Below are positions 47,651 to 56,461 of a DNA stretch of 64,000 bases, piece after piece. The notes beneath the pieces are model-generated. The model worked only from the letters and a program-made list of their open reading frames with translations. It searched no databases and was not told where the DNA came from. Source of the stretch: Cytophagaceae bacterium (GTDB taxonomy: Bacteria; Bacteroidota; Bacteroidia; Cytophagales; UBA9547); contig JAIYAU010000054.1 of assembly GCA_027488865.1 (NCBI GenBank), positions 1 to 64,000 on the forward strand. Reading direction: 5' to 3'. A program made the position numbers and the translations under genes. Position 1 is the stretch's first letter; the number at the start of each line of letters is the position of its first letter.

Positions 47651-48106
47651 AACACTATTGAAACAATATCTTATATTTTTTAATAATATAAGTATAAACA
47701 AAAGGTACTTTTTATAAAATAATTAATTAAAATAGAATTTTACCTTAAAATTTAACCTGTAAATATAACTATAAGTAAATTTTATTATAATATTCTAATA
47801 AAATGAAAAATATACTCATAAATATTTTGAGTATATATACTTATACAACTATATTGCATCATAATTTAATATAAAGTGATTACATTATTAAATTTTAGTC
47901 AAATTATAGTTTATTATTTAACACTCAATTATTATAAAATGTAATAAATATGAATAAAGGCTTTATAAATTATACTAATATAAAAAAGAAAGGAGGATAG
48001 ATTAAAAACTTATTACACAAAAAATCCCGTCAAAGTTGGCGCTTTGAACGGGACGAAATGATTAGCAAACTTAAAAACTCATTATTCACTAATCTCTACA
48101 AAAGTC
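47651..48106. promoter_or_regulatory. Leader region before the nitrate import/reduction operon
   Basis: This AT-rich 456-bp gap has TAAGTATA at 47689 and inverted at 47836; a further copy at 47637 ends inside cobA. TATACTCA/TGAGTATA (47811-47818 and 47828-47835) form an 8-bp inverted repeat. A GC-rich hairpin lies at 48025-48053, and a possible 19-codon leader reading frame at 48058-48117 overlaps the start of the channel gene. I found no clean TTG/TAnnTTTG promoter, which would suit activator-dependent transcription. Confidence 0.45.
48019..48053 (-). terminator. GC-rich hairpin, reads as an intrinsic terminator on the minus strand
   Basis: TCCCGT-CAAAG (48025-48035) pairs with CTTTG-A-ACGGGA (48042-48053) with one bulged A and a TTGGCG loop. 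On the minus strand it runs into six T residues (48024-48019), a textbook terminator, yet no minus-strand gene lies upstream. On the plus strand no T tract follows, so there it would act as a leader stem. It may end an antisense RNA or be a regulatory leader of the nitrate operon. Confidence 0.55.
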
Positions 48107-49786
48107 ATGAAATTTAAACAGAAAGTAAAATTTGCCTTAATAATTGTAGTCGTTTCCTTTACTTGTATAAATGAAGCTTCTGCTCAGTTTGTTCCTGCAC
48201 AACCCATGGTGCAGTTGCCTGGATTACCCTTATGGACTATTAACGCACAAGTCCGAACTCGTACAGAATTAAGACACGGATTAGCTAACCCTTATCCTAA
48301 AGTAACTGGTACTGAAGGCCCTCCAGCGTTTTTTACCTCACAAAGAACGAATATCAACTTTGGTTTTCGTTGGGATAAAATGAATTTTAACGCTGATGTG
48401 CGTGATGTTCGTGTTTGGGGTCAAGATGCATCAACTATTAGTAATGCTGATGGCGCCAAACTATTCTTACATCAAGCATGGGGCGAATTTGTATTAGGTA
48501 CTACTGCTGATACAAATGCGCGATTTAAGTTCTTTGATAACTTTTCATTAAAAGTAGGTCGGCAAGAGCTGGTATATGATGACGTAAGACTGCTTGGCAA
48601 CCTTGATTGGCTACAACAAGGCAGAAGACACGATGCTGCCATTTTTAAATTTCTTAAAAAAGGATATAATCTGGACTTGGGCCTTGCAATGAATCAAAAT
48701 ACCGATGCATTTAACACCAATGGCAATGCTTATACTTCGGGTAATGTGCCGAGTACTGTAAGGAGCTCGACAGGAACTTGGGTAATATTACCAAATGCGA
48801 ATTTTATGCCACTTACTACAGCAAATGGATCCTCGATAAATGGCGCATTGTCGCCAAATAACCCTCCAAGTACCAACGGCATGAACCAAAATTACAAATT
48901 CATGCAATACTTTTATTTGACAAGAAAGTTTAACCAAACTAAAATATCTATTCTTGGCTTAAAAGATGATTTTTCCAAATCAAGGCTAGATTCAATAGAT
49001 TATGGAACTTCTGGCAAAGTGTATGGAAGGAGATTTGATCAAGCAAATAGGGTCTACTCTAGATATACTATTGGCGGTCAAATATCTACTCAAGGTGGTA
49101 ACGTAAGTTCCTTAAAATGGACCTTAAATGCAGGTGGTTATTTGCAATCCGGTAAAAGTAAAACTTTTGTTAGTGCAAAAAGTACCGAACAAAGAGACCT
49201 GAGTGCAAACCACCTCTTTATTTATGGTTTAGTTTCTAAAGGAAGATTTTCTGCAGGTCCTGGTTATGAAAGACTATCTGGAAATACCAACAACATAACC
49301 GTAAGCGCAACAGGCACGGCCGTATCCAGCACATTCAGCGGAACCGATCAAGCATTTGATCCATTGTACGGTACGCCACATAGATGGTGGGGATATATGG
49401 ATTATTTTTACGTCGGTACAGGCGCACCTAGAGCAGGATTACAAGATCTTTATGTTCGATTGAAATATGACGCTAGGGATTTGTTTATTACCCTTGATGC
49501 ACATCGTTTTTCTGCAGCAGATCAAATTAATCTTACCACACAAGGTGGAAATACCGAAAAAATGAATTCTTTATATGGTTATGAGGTGGATTTAGTTGCT
49601 AATTATCAGTTCAATAGATTTTGTAATCTAGAGGCAGGGGCTTCTGTTTTCTCTTCAACTAAAACCTTGGAAGCTTCTAAGCTTGGTACTGTCGGCAAGA
49701 CAAATAGCCTAAATTATTGGTCCTATTTACAGCTTAACATCCGACCAGATTTCTTATTTCAAAAACCAATTCCTATTGCTAACTAA
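48107..49786 (+). CDS. Alginate-export-family outer-membrane channel of the nitrate operon
   Basis: The 559-residue protein has a signal peptide (1-26, EASAQ). The mature part begins LPGLPLWTINAQVRTRTELRHG, then RTNINFGFRWDK, FSLKVGRQELVYDDVRLLG and LDWLQQGRRHDAAIFKF, which are recurrent motifs of the alginate_exp family of outer-membrane beta-barrels. It lies 33 bp upstream of nrtA, so I infer it passes nitrate or nitrite across the outer membrane rather than alginate. Predicted strands run to the C-terminus (LQLNIRPDFLF). Confidence 0.85.
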   Translation: MKFKQKVKFALIIVVVSFTCINEASAQFVPAQPMVQLPGLPLWTINAQVRTRTELRHGLANPYPKVTGTEGPPAFFTSQRTNINFGFRWDKMNFNADVRDVRVWGQDASTISNADGAKLFLHQAWGEFVLGTTADTNARFKFFDNFSLKVGRQELVYDDVRLLGNLDWLQQGRRHDAAIFKFLKKGYNLDLGLAMNQNTDAFNTNGNAYTSGNVPSTVRSSTGTWVILPNANFMPLTTANGSSINGALSPNNPPSTNGMNQNYKFMQYFYLTRKFNQTKISILGLKDDFSKSRLDSIDYGTSGKVYGRRFDQANRVYSRYTIGGQISTQGGNVSSLKWTLNAGGYLQSGKSKTFVSAKSTEQRDLSANHLFIYGLVSKGRFSAGPGYERLSGNTNNITVSATGTAVSSTFSGTDQAFDPLYGTPHRWWGYMDYFYVGTGAPRAGLQDLYVRLKYDARDLFITLDAHRFSAADQINLTTQGGNTEKMNSLYGYEVDLVANYQFNRFCNLEAGASVFSSTKTLEASKLGTVGKTNSLNYWSYLQLNIRPDFLFQKPIPIAN

Positions 49787-49819
49787 TTGATTATTAACTA
49801 AAACTTAAATTCTAATTTT

Positions 49820-51040
49820 ATGAAAAAGATTTTATCAATATTAACTAGTCATTGTCTAGGCGTAATAAGTTTAATCTTGGGTATATGCAGTGCTTCGGCC
49901 CAAGAACCAATTAAATTAGGTTTTATTCCTCTTACAGACTGTGCTCCTTTAGTAATTGCCAAAGAAATGGGCTTTTTTAAAAAATACGGTGTAAATGTAG
50001 TATTGAGCAAAGAAGCATCATGGGCCAATATTCGTGACAAAGTTTTAACAGGGGAACTTGACGGAGCTCATTGCCTCTTTAGTATGCCATTTTCGGTTAA
50101 TACAGGTGTGGGAGGTAAAGAAGGTCAAGAAATGCGTATTGCCATGGTGCTTAACAACAACGGACAAGGCATAACACTTTCCAAAGAAGTTTGCGGTTCT
50201 ATTGCCTACAAGCAATATAATAAGGTACCTGATGCAGTAAAGGCGATTCAAGCAAGAAAAGGTAAAATGACCTTTGCCATGACTTTCCCAGGTGGTACGC
50301 ATGATATGTGGCTAAGGATATTTCTTGCAAACTCTAACATAGACCAAAAGAAAGTTAACATCATAACAATACCTCCTCCACAAATGGTGGCTAACATGAG
50401 AGCAGATAATATGGAAGGTTATTGTGTTGGTGAGCCTTGGAATGGTGTAGCTGCTGCTCAAAACGTGGGTTTTACCATGTGTGCAACCCAAGACATTTGG
50501 AAACACCACCCAGAAAAAGCATTAGTTGTTAACAAAGATTTTGCAGATACCAAAAAGGAAGACTTAAAAAAGGTAATGAAAGCCATTTTGGAAGCATGTC
50601 AATGGCTCGACAATATGGGAAATCGCACCAAAGCAGCCAATATGATTTCTGATGCTCGCTATGTAAATGCACGCGCACAATTACCAGCATTAGAAGCTAG
50701 GTTAAAAGGCAAGTCAGATCTTGGCTGTGACTTGGGTGTGGTCACTTATAAAGACGATTATATGACATTTTTTAAAAATGGTTTTGTAAACATGCCTCGT
50801 AAGTCACACGGAATATGGTTTATGACTCAATATGTTAGATTTGGATATTTGGATAAACTTCCGGCTAACATGGAAGCCATTGCTGATAAACTAATCTTGG
50901 ATGAGTTATATGCTGAGGTCGCAAAGGAAATGAATATCCCATTACAAGATGACGATATGAAACCATTTACTTTGACCCTCGATAAAACACCATTTGATCC
51001 TAAAAATCCTGCAGAATTCTTAAAAACTTGTAAAAAATAG
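49820..51040 (+). CDS. nrtA: Nitrate ABC transporter substrate-binding protein
   Basis: The 406-residue protein has a signal peptide (1-27, CSASAQ). The mature part is of the NrtA/CmpA/SsuA-like family: IKLGFIPLTDCAPLVIAKEMGFFKKYGV, GAHCLFSMPFS, MTFPGGTHDMWLR, GYCVGEPWNG. These correspond to the NrtA substrate pocket. It would bind nitrate (perhaps nitrite) in the periplasm and feed NrtB-NrtC. A strong terminator separates it from nrtB, which would give more binding protein than permease. Confidence 0.9.
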   Translation: MKKILSILTSHCLGVISLILGICSASAQEPIKLGFIPLTDCAPLVIAKEMGFFKKYGVNVVLSKEASWANIRDKVLTGELDGAHCLFSMPFSVNTGVGGKEGQEMRIAMVLNNNGQGITLSKEVCGSIAYKQYNKVPDAVKAIQARKGKMTFAMTFPGGTHDMWLRIFLANSNIDQKKVNIITIPPPQMVANMRADNMEGYCVGEPWNGVAAAQNVGFTMCATQDIWKHHPEKALVVNKDFADTKKEDLKKVMKAILEACQWLDNMGNRTKAANMISDARYVNARAQLPALEARLKGKSDLGCDLGVVTYKDDYMTFFKNGFVNMPRKSHGIWFMTQYVRFGYLDKLPANMEAIADKLILDELYAEVAKEMNIPLQDDDMKPFTLTLDKTPFDPKNPAEFLKTCKK

Positions 51041-51058
51041 ATTGATTGTTGCGTGTTG

Positions 51059-51095
51059 CTGAGCGAGTTGCAGATAGCTACTCGTTCAGTTTTTT
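51059..51095 (+). terminator. Intrinsic terminator/attenuator between nrtA and nrtB
   Basis: CTGAGCGAGT (51059-51068) pairs with ACTCGTTCAG (51080-51089), with one G-U pair and an 11-nt loop, then six T residues. Since nrtB-nrtC follow in the same direction with no obvious new promoter, it likely causes partial termination. Confidence 0.75.
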
Positions 51096-51139
51096 GAGAA
51101 AATTATTAGAATTTTATTAATAGCGAAACCATAATTCAC

Positions 51140-51949
51140 ATGAAAACAACTGTAAAATCTCTTAAATGGATGTTATTAAAAATAAGTCCAATATTATATT
51201 TCCTAGGAAGTTTCTTCCTGTTGTGCCTAATATGGCAGGTTATTCATCTTCAAACAAAAGGTGATATTCCTGGACCTATTTCAACCTTTAAAATTTTTGA
51301 AGAATTATTTGTGCTAGAAGATCCCATGTACGATAATCCTGAAGATCCAGGGTATAAAGGTATTCTTATACAATTGATCAGCTCATTAGGGCGTGTCTTT
51401 TTAGGATTTGGCCTAGGTAGCTTGGTCGCTATCCCATTAGGTTTATTAATGGGTTCTAGTAAAGTAGGTCTTAATTTGATTAACCCAATTGTTCAAATAC
51501 TTCGTCCAGTTTCGCCTTTGGCATGGTTTCCTTTGGGCATGATAGCAATGAAGTCTGCGGGTGGTGCCACGATTTTCATGATTTTTATTACTTGTTTATG
51601 GCCTACTTTAATTAACACGGCGTTTGGTGTATCATCAATTCCTCAAGATCATAAAAATGTAGGTAAAGCATTTGGTTTCTCACTATGGAAATATGTAACT
51701 AAAATAATGCTTCCATATACTCTACCACACATCTTCACAGGCCTTCGACTTAGCATTGGTGTAGCTTGGTTGGTAATTGTGGCAGGAGAAATGTTATCTG
51801 GTGGCTTAGGAATTGGCTTTTTTGTATGGGACAGTTATAATGCTGGTAGCCTTGAACGCGTTTTAACCGCCATCATTATCATTGGTTTGGTTGGATTATT
51901 CTTAGACAAGGCTTTTAACTATGTACAGAAAAAAGTTACCTTTTCTTAA
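51140..51949 (+). CDS. nrtB: Nitrate ABC transporter permease
   Basis: The 269-residue inner-membrane protein of the BPD transporter family has about six helices. The cytoplasmic EAA-type loop is GKAFGFSLWKYVTKIMLPYTLP followed by ...GLRLSIGVAWLVIVAGEML, characteristic of the NrtB/SsuC/TauC group. The P-S-P-type segment ILRPVSPLAWFPLGMIAM is also diagnostic. It forms the transmembrane channel for the NrtA-bound anion. It precedes nrtC by 51 bp. Confidence 0.92.
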   Translation: MKTTVKSLKWMLLKISPILYFLGSFFLLCLIWQVIHLQTKGDIPGPISTFKIFEELFVLEDPMYDNPEDPGYKGILIQLISSLGRVFLGFGLGSLVAIPLGLLMGSSKVGLNLINPIVQILRPVSPLAWFPLGMIAMKSAGGATIFMIFITCLWPTLINTAFGVSSIPQDHKNVGKAFGFSLWKYVTKIMLPYTLPHIFTGLRLSIGVAWLVIVAGEMLSGGLGIGFFVWDSYNAGSLERVLTAIIIIGLVGLFLDKAFNYVQKKVTFS

Positions 51950-52000
51950 TTGAAATAGCACTTAACAACAAAGAATGTTAAAAAAATAAATAAATACACA

Positions 52001-52852
52001 ATGGAAACAAAATCATATTTGGTAGATTCTGCAACCGAGTTTCACAAACTACCAGCAAGTACTAGTATAAACATAAATAACGTTACTGTATCTTTCGATA
52101 CCCCAAAAGGCGAATTTATTGCTGTTAAGGACATAAATCTTACTATACAAAAAGGAGAGATTGTTTCATTAATTGGGCACTCTGGTTGTGGAAAATCTAC
52201 ACTCATGAATACCATCAGCGGCATGGTTTCTCCTTCCAAAGGTCAGGTTATTGCTAATAATAAAATTGTAACAGGCCCAGGACCGGACCGGGGAATTGTT
52301 TTTCAAAACTATTCGCTACTCCCTTGGCTATCAGTATATAAAAATATCTATGAAGCAGTTGATTCTGTACTTTCGGATAAAACACAATCAGAAAAAAGAA
52401 CGATAGTTGAAGAACATTTAAAAATGGTGAATCTGTTTGAACACAAAGACAAGCTTCCGGGTCAATTGTCGGGTGGAATGAAACAACGCGTGGCTATCGC
52501 ACGTGCATTTGCAATTAACCCTAGCATCTTACTACTTGATGAGCCATTTGGAGCACTTGATGCATTAACCAAGGCATCACTTCATATAGAATTACTCAAA
52601 CTTTGGAATCTAGATAACAGAAATAAAACCATCGTTATGGTTACCCATGATATTGAAGAAGCAATTTTCTTATCAGACAAGGTAGTTGTTATGAATAACG
52701 GTCCTGCTGCTACCATTCGTGAAATTGTAGATGTTAATATTGAAAGACCAAGAAACAAAAAAGACATTGTACATGTGCCCGAATACATGAAAACACACGA
52801 CAAATTGTTGGGATTATTGATGGATAAGTTTTCAATAGAAGACACTCATTAA
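52001..52852 (+). CDS. nrtC: Nitrate ABC transporter ATP-binding protein
   Basis: The 283-residue ATPase has Walker A GHSGCGKST, Q-loop QNYSLLPW, signature LSGGMKQRVAIARA, Walker B ILLLDEPFGALDA and the VTHDIEEA His switch. The sequence PGPDRGIVFQNY and NNGPAATIREIVDV tail are typical of the nitrate/taurine group. It lacks the C-terminal NrtA-like regulatory domain of cyanobacterial NrtC, so it resembles NrtD in architecture. It energises import with NrtA and NrtB. Confidence 0.88.
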   Translation: METKSYLVDSATEFHKLPASTSININNVTVSFDTPKGEFIAVKDINLTIQKGEIVSLIGHSGCGKSTLMNTISGMVSPSKGQVIANNKIVTGPGPDRGIVFQNYSLLPWLSVYKNIYEAVDSVLSDKTQSEKRTIVEEHLKMVNLFEHKDKLPGQLSGGMKQRVAIARAFAINPSILLLDEPFGALDALTKASLHIELLKLWNLDNRNKTIVMVTHDIEEAIFLSDKVVVMNNGPAATIREIVDVNIERPRNKKDIVHVPEYMKTHDKLLGLLMDKFSIEDTH

Positions 52853-52921
52853 ATCCATTTAGTGGTTGTCTGGTAGGTAATCTTTCATAGTTCTTCGAAT
52901 TTCTTAATCTAACTATAATTT

Positions 52922-55900
52922 GTGAAAGAAACTTTTAAATCCACCTGTTCCTATTGTGGTGTAGGCTGTGGTATTGTAGTACAAAAAGACCGTGACGGAA
53001 AACTAAAATTAGAGGGAGATAAGGACCACCCTGGGAGCAAAGGAATGCTTTGTTCAAAGGGTATGAACTTGCACTACACAGTACAAGACAAATCAGATAG
53101 GTTATTATTTCCTGAAATGCGTTGGGCAAAAAACATGCCTCTACAACGAGTTTCGTGGGATACGGCTTTGGATCGTGCAGCAGCCGTATTTAAAACGTTT
53201 ATTGAAAAGTTTGGACCAGATTCTGTAGGATTTTATGTTTCTGGGCAATGCCTTACAGAAGAATATTATATTATTAACAAGCTTATTAAAGGATTCATTG
53301 GAAGCAATAACATTGATACCAACTCAAGATTATGCATGAGTTCGGCAGTGGTGGGATATAAAATGACTCTAGGCGAAGATGCTGTTCCTTTGAGTTATGA
53401 CGACATCGAACTGGCTGATACCTTTTTTATTACTGGTGCTAACCCTGCATGGTGTCATCCAATTTTATTTAGAAGGATAGAAGCACATAAAGCGGCAAAT
53501 CCTGAGGTTAAAATTATAGTGGTAGATCCCAGAAAAACACAAACAGCTGCAATGGCTGACTTGCATCTACAAATTAATCCAGGAACGGACGTAGAACTTT
53601 ATAATGCCATTGGAAGAATCTTGATCGAAAGGGATATGGTGGATCAATCATTTGTAGACAATCATGCGGATGGATTTGAACAATACAAAATACAAGTACT
53701 AAAACATACCCTTAAGGAATCTGCAAAGATATGTGGTGTTAAAGCAGATGACATACGATGGGCAGCAGAATATATTGGTAGAGCTGAGGGATTTATAAGT
53801 ATGTGGACGATGGGGCTTAACCAAAGTGTTATTGGGGTTAATAAAAATTTAGCTTTAATTAACCTTTCGTTAATAACAGGCAAAATAGGTAAACCTGGCA
53901 ATGGACCTTTTTCACTAACAGGACAGCCAAATGCCATGGGTGGTAGAGAGGTAGGCGGATTGGCTAATTTATTACCAGCTCACCGAGATTTACTCAATCC
54001 CTTGCATCGTGAAGAAATTCAAGCATTTTGGGGCGGTACGACCATCGCCCCTAAGCCAGGTCTGACAGCAGTAGAAATGTTTGATGCATTAGCCGATGGT
54101 CGTATGAAAGCAATATGGGTGGTATGCACTAATCCCCTAGTGAGCCTACCTGATTCTCGAAAAGTGGAAGAAGCCTTAAAAAAGGCTAAATTTGTCGTCG
54201 TTCAAGATGTTTCCAATAAGTCTGATACACTTTTGTACGCCGATTTAGTATTACCCGCCGCCGCTTGGGCTGAAAAAGAAGGCACCATGACCAATTCAGA
54301 CCGAAGAATTAGCCATTTGAGCAAAATTGTTGATGCCCCAGGTGAAGCTTTGCCAGATACTGTAATTATTCAAAAATTTGCTCAAAAAATGGGTTTTGGC
54401 AAGTATTTTGACTATCCAACCATTCAATCGGTATATGAAGAATATTGTAGGATAACCAAAGGTACTAACATCGATATCAGTGGATTGACCTATGATTATT
54501 TAAAACAAAAAGGCACCACACAATGGCCTTTCCCAGCAGGTGCTAACGAAGGCACCAAAAGATTGTTTACAGACCACCAATTTTATACTTCGAATAAAAA
54601 AGCGCAGATTCATCCAGTACCGCCTGACAACCAATCTGAAGACTTAGATGACAAATTTCCATTAATTTTAACTACTGGGCGCATTAGGGATCAATGGCAT
54701 ACCATGACCAAAACTGGCAAGGTCAACAAACTAAATCAACATATACCTCAGCCATTTCTTGAAATAAACCCTTTGGATGCGGAAGCAAGAGGTATAATAG
54801 AAGGCACCCCGTTATTGGTGACAGGCAGACGAGGTGAGGTACGAGTAAATGCAAAGGTAACAGCTGATATCAAACAAGGGGTGGTCTTTTTACCAATGCA
54901 CTGGGGCAAAACGTTACAAAAAGATTTTAGTAGAGCTAACAACCTCACAAACAGTTTATTCGACCCAAAATCAAAGGAACCTGACTTTAAATTTGCAGCT
55001 GTTCAAGTAGAAAAATTCATTAAACCTGTCCAAAAAATTGTTATAATTGGTGCAGGTGCTGCCGCAGTTGGTTTTGTGAAAAGTTACCGTGAACTCAATC
55101 AAACCGACGAAATTCATATCTTTAGTAAAGAAATTTATCCATTTTATAATAGAGTAATGTTACCAGATTACTTAAGTGGGGAGCAATCATGGGAACAATT
55201 GATTAAGATAAAAAGTGAAGAATTTGTATCCCTTAAAATAGTAACCCATGCTGGGGTGAGCATTGAAAAAATTGACAAAAGTAAAAAGGAGGTAACAGAC
55301 AGCACTGGACATATTGAAAAATATGATATTTTGCTACTGGGCATGGGAAGCAGAGCCAATAATCTCAAAGATATCCCAAAGGGGTTACCGGGTATTTTTA
55401 ACATGAGAAGTCGCCAAGATGCGGATGCACTTAAAAATGTTGCCATACCAAATAGTCATGTTGTTATTGTCGGTGGTGGCCTTTTGGGTCTTGAACTAGC
55501 GGCGTCTTTAAGAGAAATAAATGTCGAAGTAACGGTTATTCAACGTATATCTCGACTTATGGATCGCCAGCTGGACGAAGTTGGAGCTGGCCTTCTGCAT
55601 GAAGAGATGATCGACAGAGGTATAGAAATTTTATATAATGATGAAGTACAAGGATATACAGGCAAGGAACATCTAACTGGGCTTAAACTTAAGTCAGGCA
55701 GGTTGTTATCTTGTGTTGCAGTGGTATTTGCTATAGGCACCCAACCCAATGTAGAACTGGCACAAGCAAGTGGGTTAATCTGTAAACGTGGTGTGGTGGT
55801 AAACGATTATCTACAAACGTCTGATCCTGATATATTTGCAATGGGTGAACTAGCAGAGCATAAAGGCATCTTGTACGGTATTACCGCAGCTGCAGAACAA

Positions 55901-56452
55901 CAAGCCCACACCATTGCACATTTTCTTAACGGAGACCTTTATAGTTTTTATAAAGGTTCGTTGTTTATGAATATCCTTAAAATGCCGGGGCTAAACTTAT
56001 GCTCACTTGGCATGGTGGAAACTCCTCCTAATCCTGACTATGAGGAAGTTGTGTTCATTGATAAATCGAAACGCTTTTATAAAAAATGTATCATTCACCA
56101 AGACAAATTGGTTGGAGCCATTTTGATTGGTGACAAGTCGGAGTTTCAAGAATATAAAGAATTAATTCAAAATAAAATTGAACTAAGTGATAAACGTCTT
56201 GAACTATTAAGATCTGGGAAAAAGGCAGAAACAGTTTTAGGCAAATTGGTGTGTTCTTGTAATGGAGTGGGTAAAGGAAATATTGTTCAAAAAATAGAAT
56301 CGGGTTGTGTCACTTTAAACGAATTGTGTAATAGTACTGGGGCGGGTATGGGCTGTGGCAGTTGCAAACCAGAAGTAAAAGAAATTTTAAACGGTTTTTT
56401 AGAAGCGACTAGGGTATCAGTTCCGAGCAAACTGACCCTAAAATTAATGTAA
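52922..56452 (+). CDS. Single-chain assimilatory nitrate reductase: molybdopterin domain fused to FAD/NAD and BFD [2Fe-2S] modules
   Basis: The 1176-residue protein starts at GTG: a stop at 52916 lies just upstream and the Cys motif begins at residue 9. Residues 1-700 are a NasA/NapA-type Mo-bisMGD reductase with a [4Fe-4S] site (C9, C12, C16, C44), and LCMSSAV with the likely Mo-ligand Cys138, GANPAWCHP and a C-terminal molydopterin dinucleotide-binding domain (GRIRDQWHTMT). About 705-1040 is an FAD/NAD oxidoreductase like NirB's (IVIIGAGAAAVGF, VVIVGGGLLGLELA). About 1105-1160 is a BFD [2Fe-2S] domain (LVCSCNGV, GMGCGSCKPEV). Electrons would flow NAD(P)H-FAD-[2Fe-2S]-[4Fe-4S]-Mo to reduce nitrate to nitrite. 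The separate NasB/NasC partner is thus built in. It is 69 bp after nrtC. Confidence 0.92.
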   Translation: MKETFKSTCSYCGVGCGIVVQKDRDGKLKLEGDKDHPGSKGMLCSKGMNLHYTVQDKSDRLLFPEMRWAKNMPLQRVSWDTALDRAAAVFKTFIEKFGPDSVGFYVSGQCLTEEYYIINKLIKGFIGSNNIDTNSRLCMSSAVVGYKMTLGEDAVPLSYDDIELADTFFITGANPAWCHPILFRRIEAHKAANPEVKIIVVDPRKTQTAAMADLHLQINPGTDVELYNAIGRILIERDMVDQSFVDNHADGFEQYKIQVLKHTLKESAKICGVKADDIRWAAEYIGRAEGFISMWTMGLNQSVIGVNKNLALINLSLITGKIGKPGNGPFSLTGQPNAMGGREVGGLANLLPAHRDLLNPLHREEIQAFWGGTTIAPKPGLTAVEMFDALADGRMKAIWVVCTNPLVSLPDSRKVEEALKKAKFVVVQDVSNKSDTLLYADLVLPAAAWAEKEGTMTNSDRRISHLSKIVDAPGEALPDTVIIQKFAQKMGFGKYFDYPTIQSVYEEYCRITKGTNIDISGLTYDYLKQKGTTQWPFPAGANEGTKRLFTDHQFYTSNKKAQIHPVPPDNQSEDLDDKFPLILTTGRIRDQWHTMTKTGKVNKLNQHIPQPFLEINPLDAEARGIIEGTPLLVTGRRGEVRVNAKVTADIKQGVVFLPMHWGKTLQKDFSRANNLTNSLFDPKSKEPDFKFAAVQVEKFIKPVQKIVIIGAGAAAVGFVKSYRELNQTDEIHIFSKEIYPFYNRVMLPDYLSGEQSWEQLIKIKSEEFVSLKIVTHAGVSIEKIDKSKKEVTDSTGHIEKYDILLLGMGSRANNLKDIPKGLPGIFNMRSRQDADALKNVAIPNSHVVIVGGGLLGLELAASLREINVEVTVIQRISRLMDRQLDEVGAGLLHEEMIDRGIEILYNDEVQGYTGKEHLTGLKLKSGRLLSCVAVVFAIGTQPNVELAQASGLICKRGVVVNDYLQTSDPDIFAMGELAEHKGILYGITAAAEQQAHTIAHFLNGDLYSFYKGSLFMNILKMPGLNLCSLGMVETPPNPDYEEVVFIDKSKRFYKKCIIHQDKLVGAILIGDKSEFQEYKELIQNKIELSDKRLELLRSGKKAETVLGKLVCSCNGVGKGNIVQKIESGCVTLNELCNSTGAGMGCGSCKPEVKEILNGFLEATRVSVPSKLTLKLM

Positions 56453-56461
56453 TTATTAAGC

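Noticed and set aside
47830-47841. AGTATATATACT palindrome as an NtcA (GTA-N8-TAC) site
   Set aside because: Spacing is GTA-N4-TAC, not N8, and NtcA is a cyanobacterial regulator.
47990-47998. Perfect Shine-Dalgarno-like AAGGAGGAT
   Set aside because: No start codon follows within a usable distance, and Bacteroidota rarely use this signal.
48019-48053. ANTAR-type antiterminator hairpin of a nitrate operon
   Set aside because: The hexaloop is TTGGCG, which lacks the A at position 1 required by the ANTAR motif, and there is no second hairpin.
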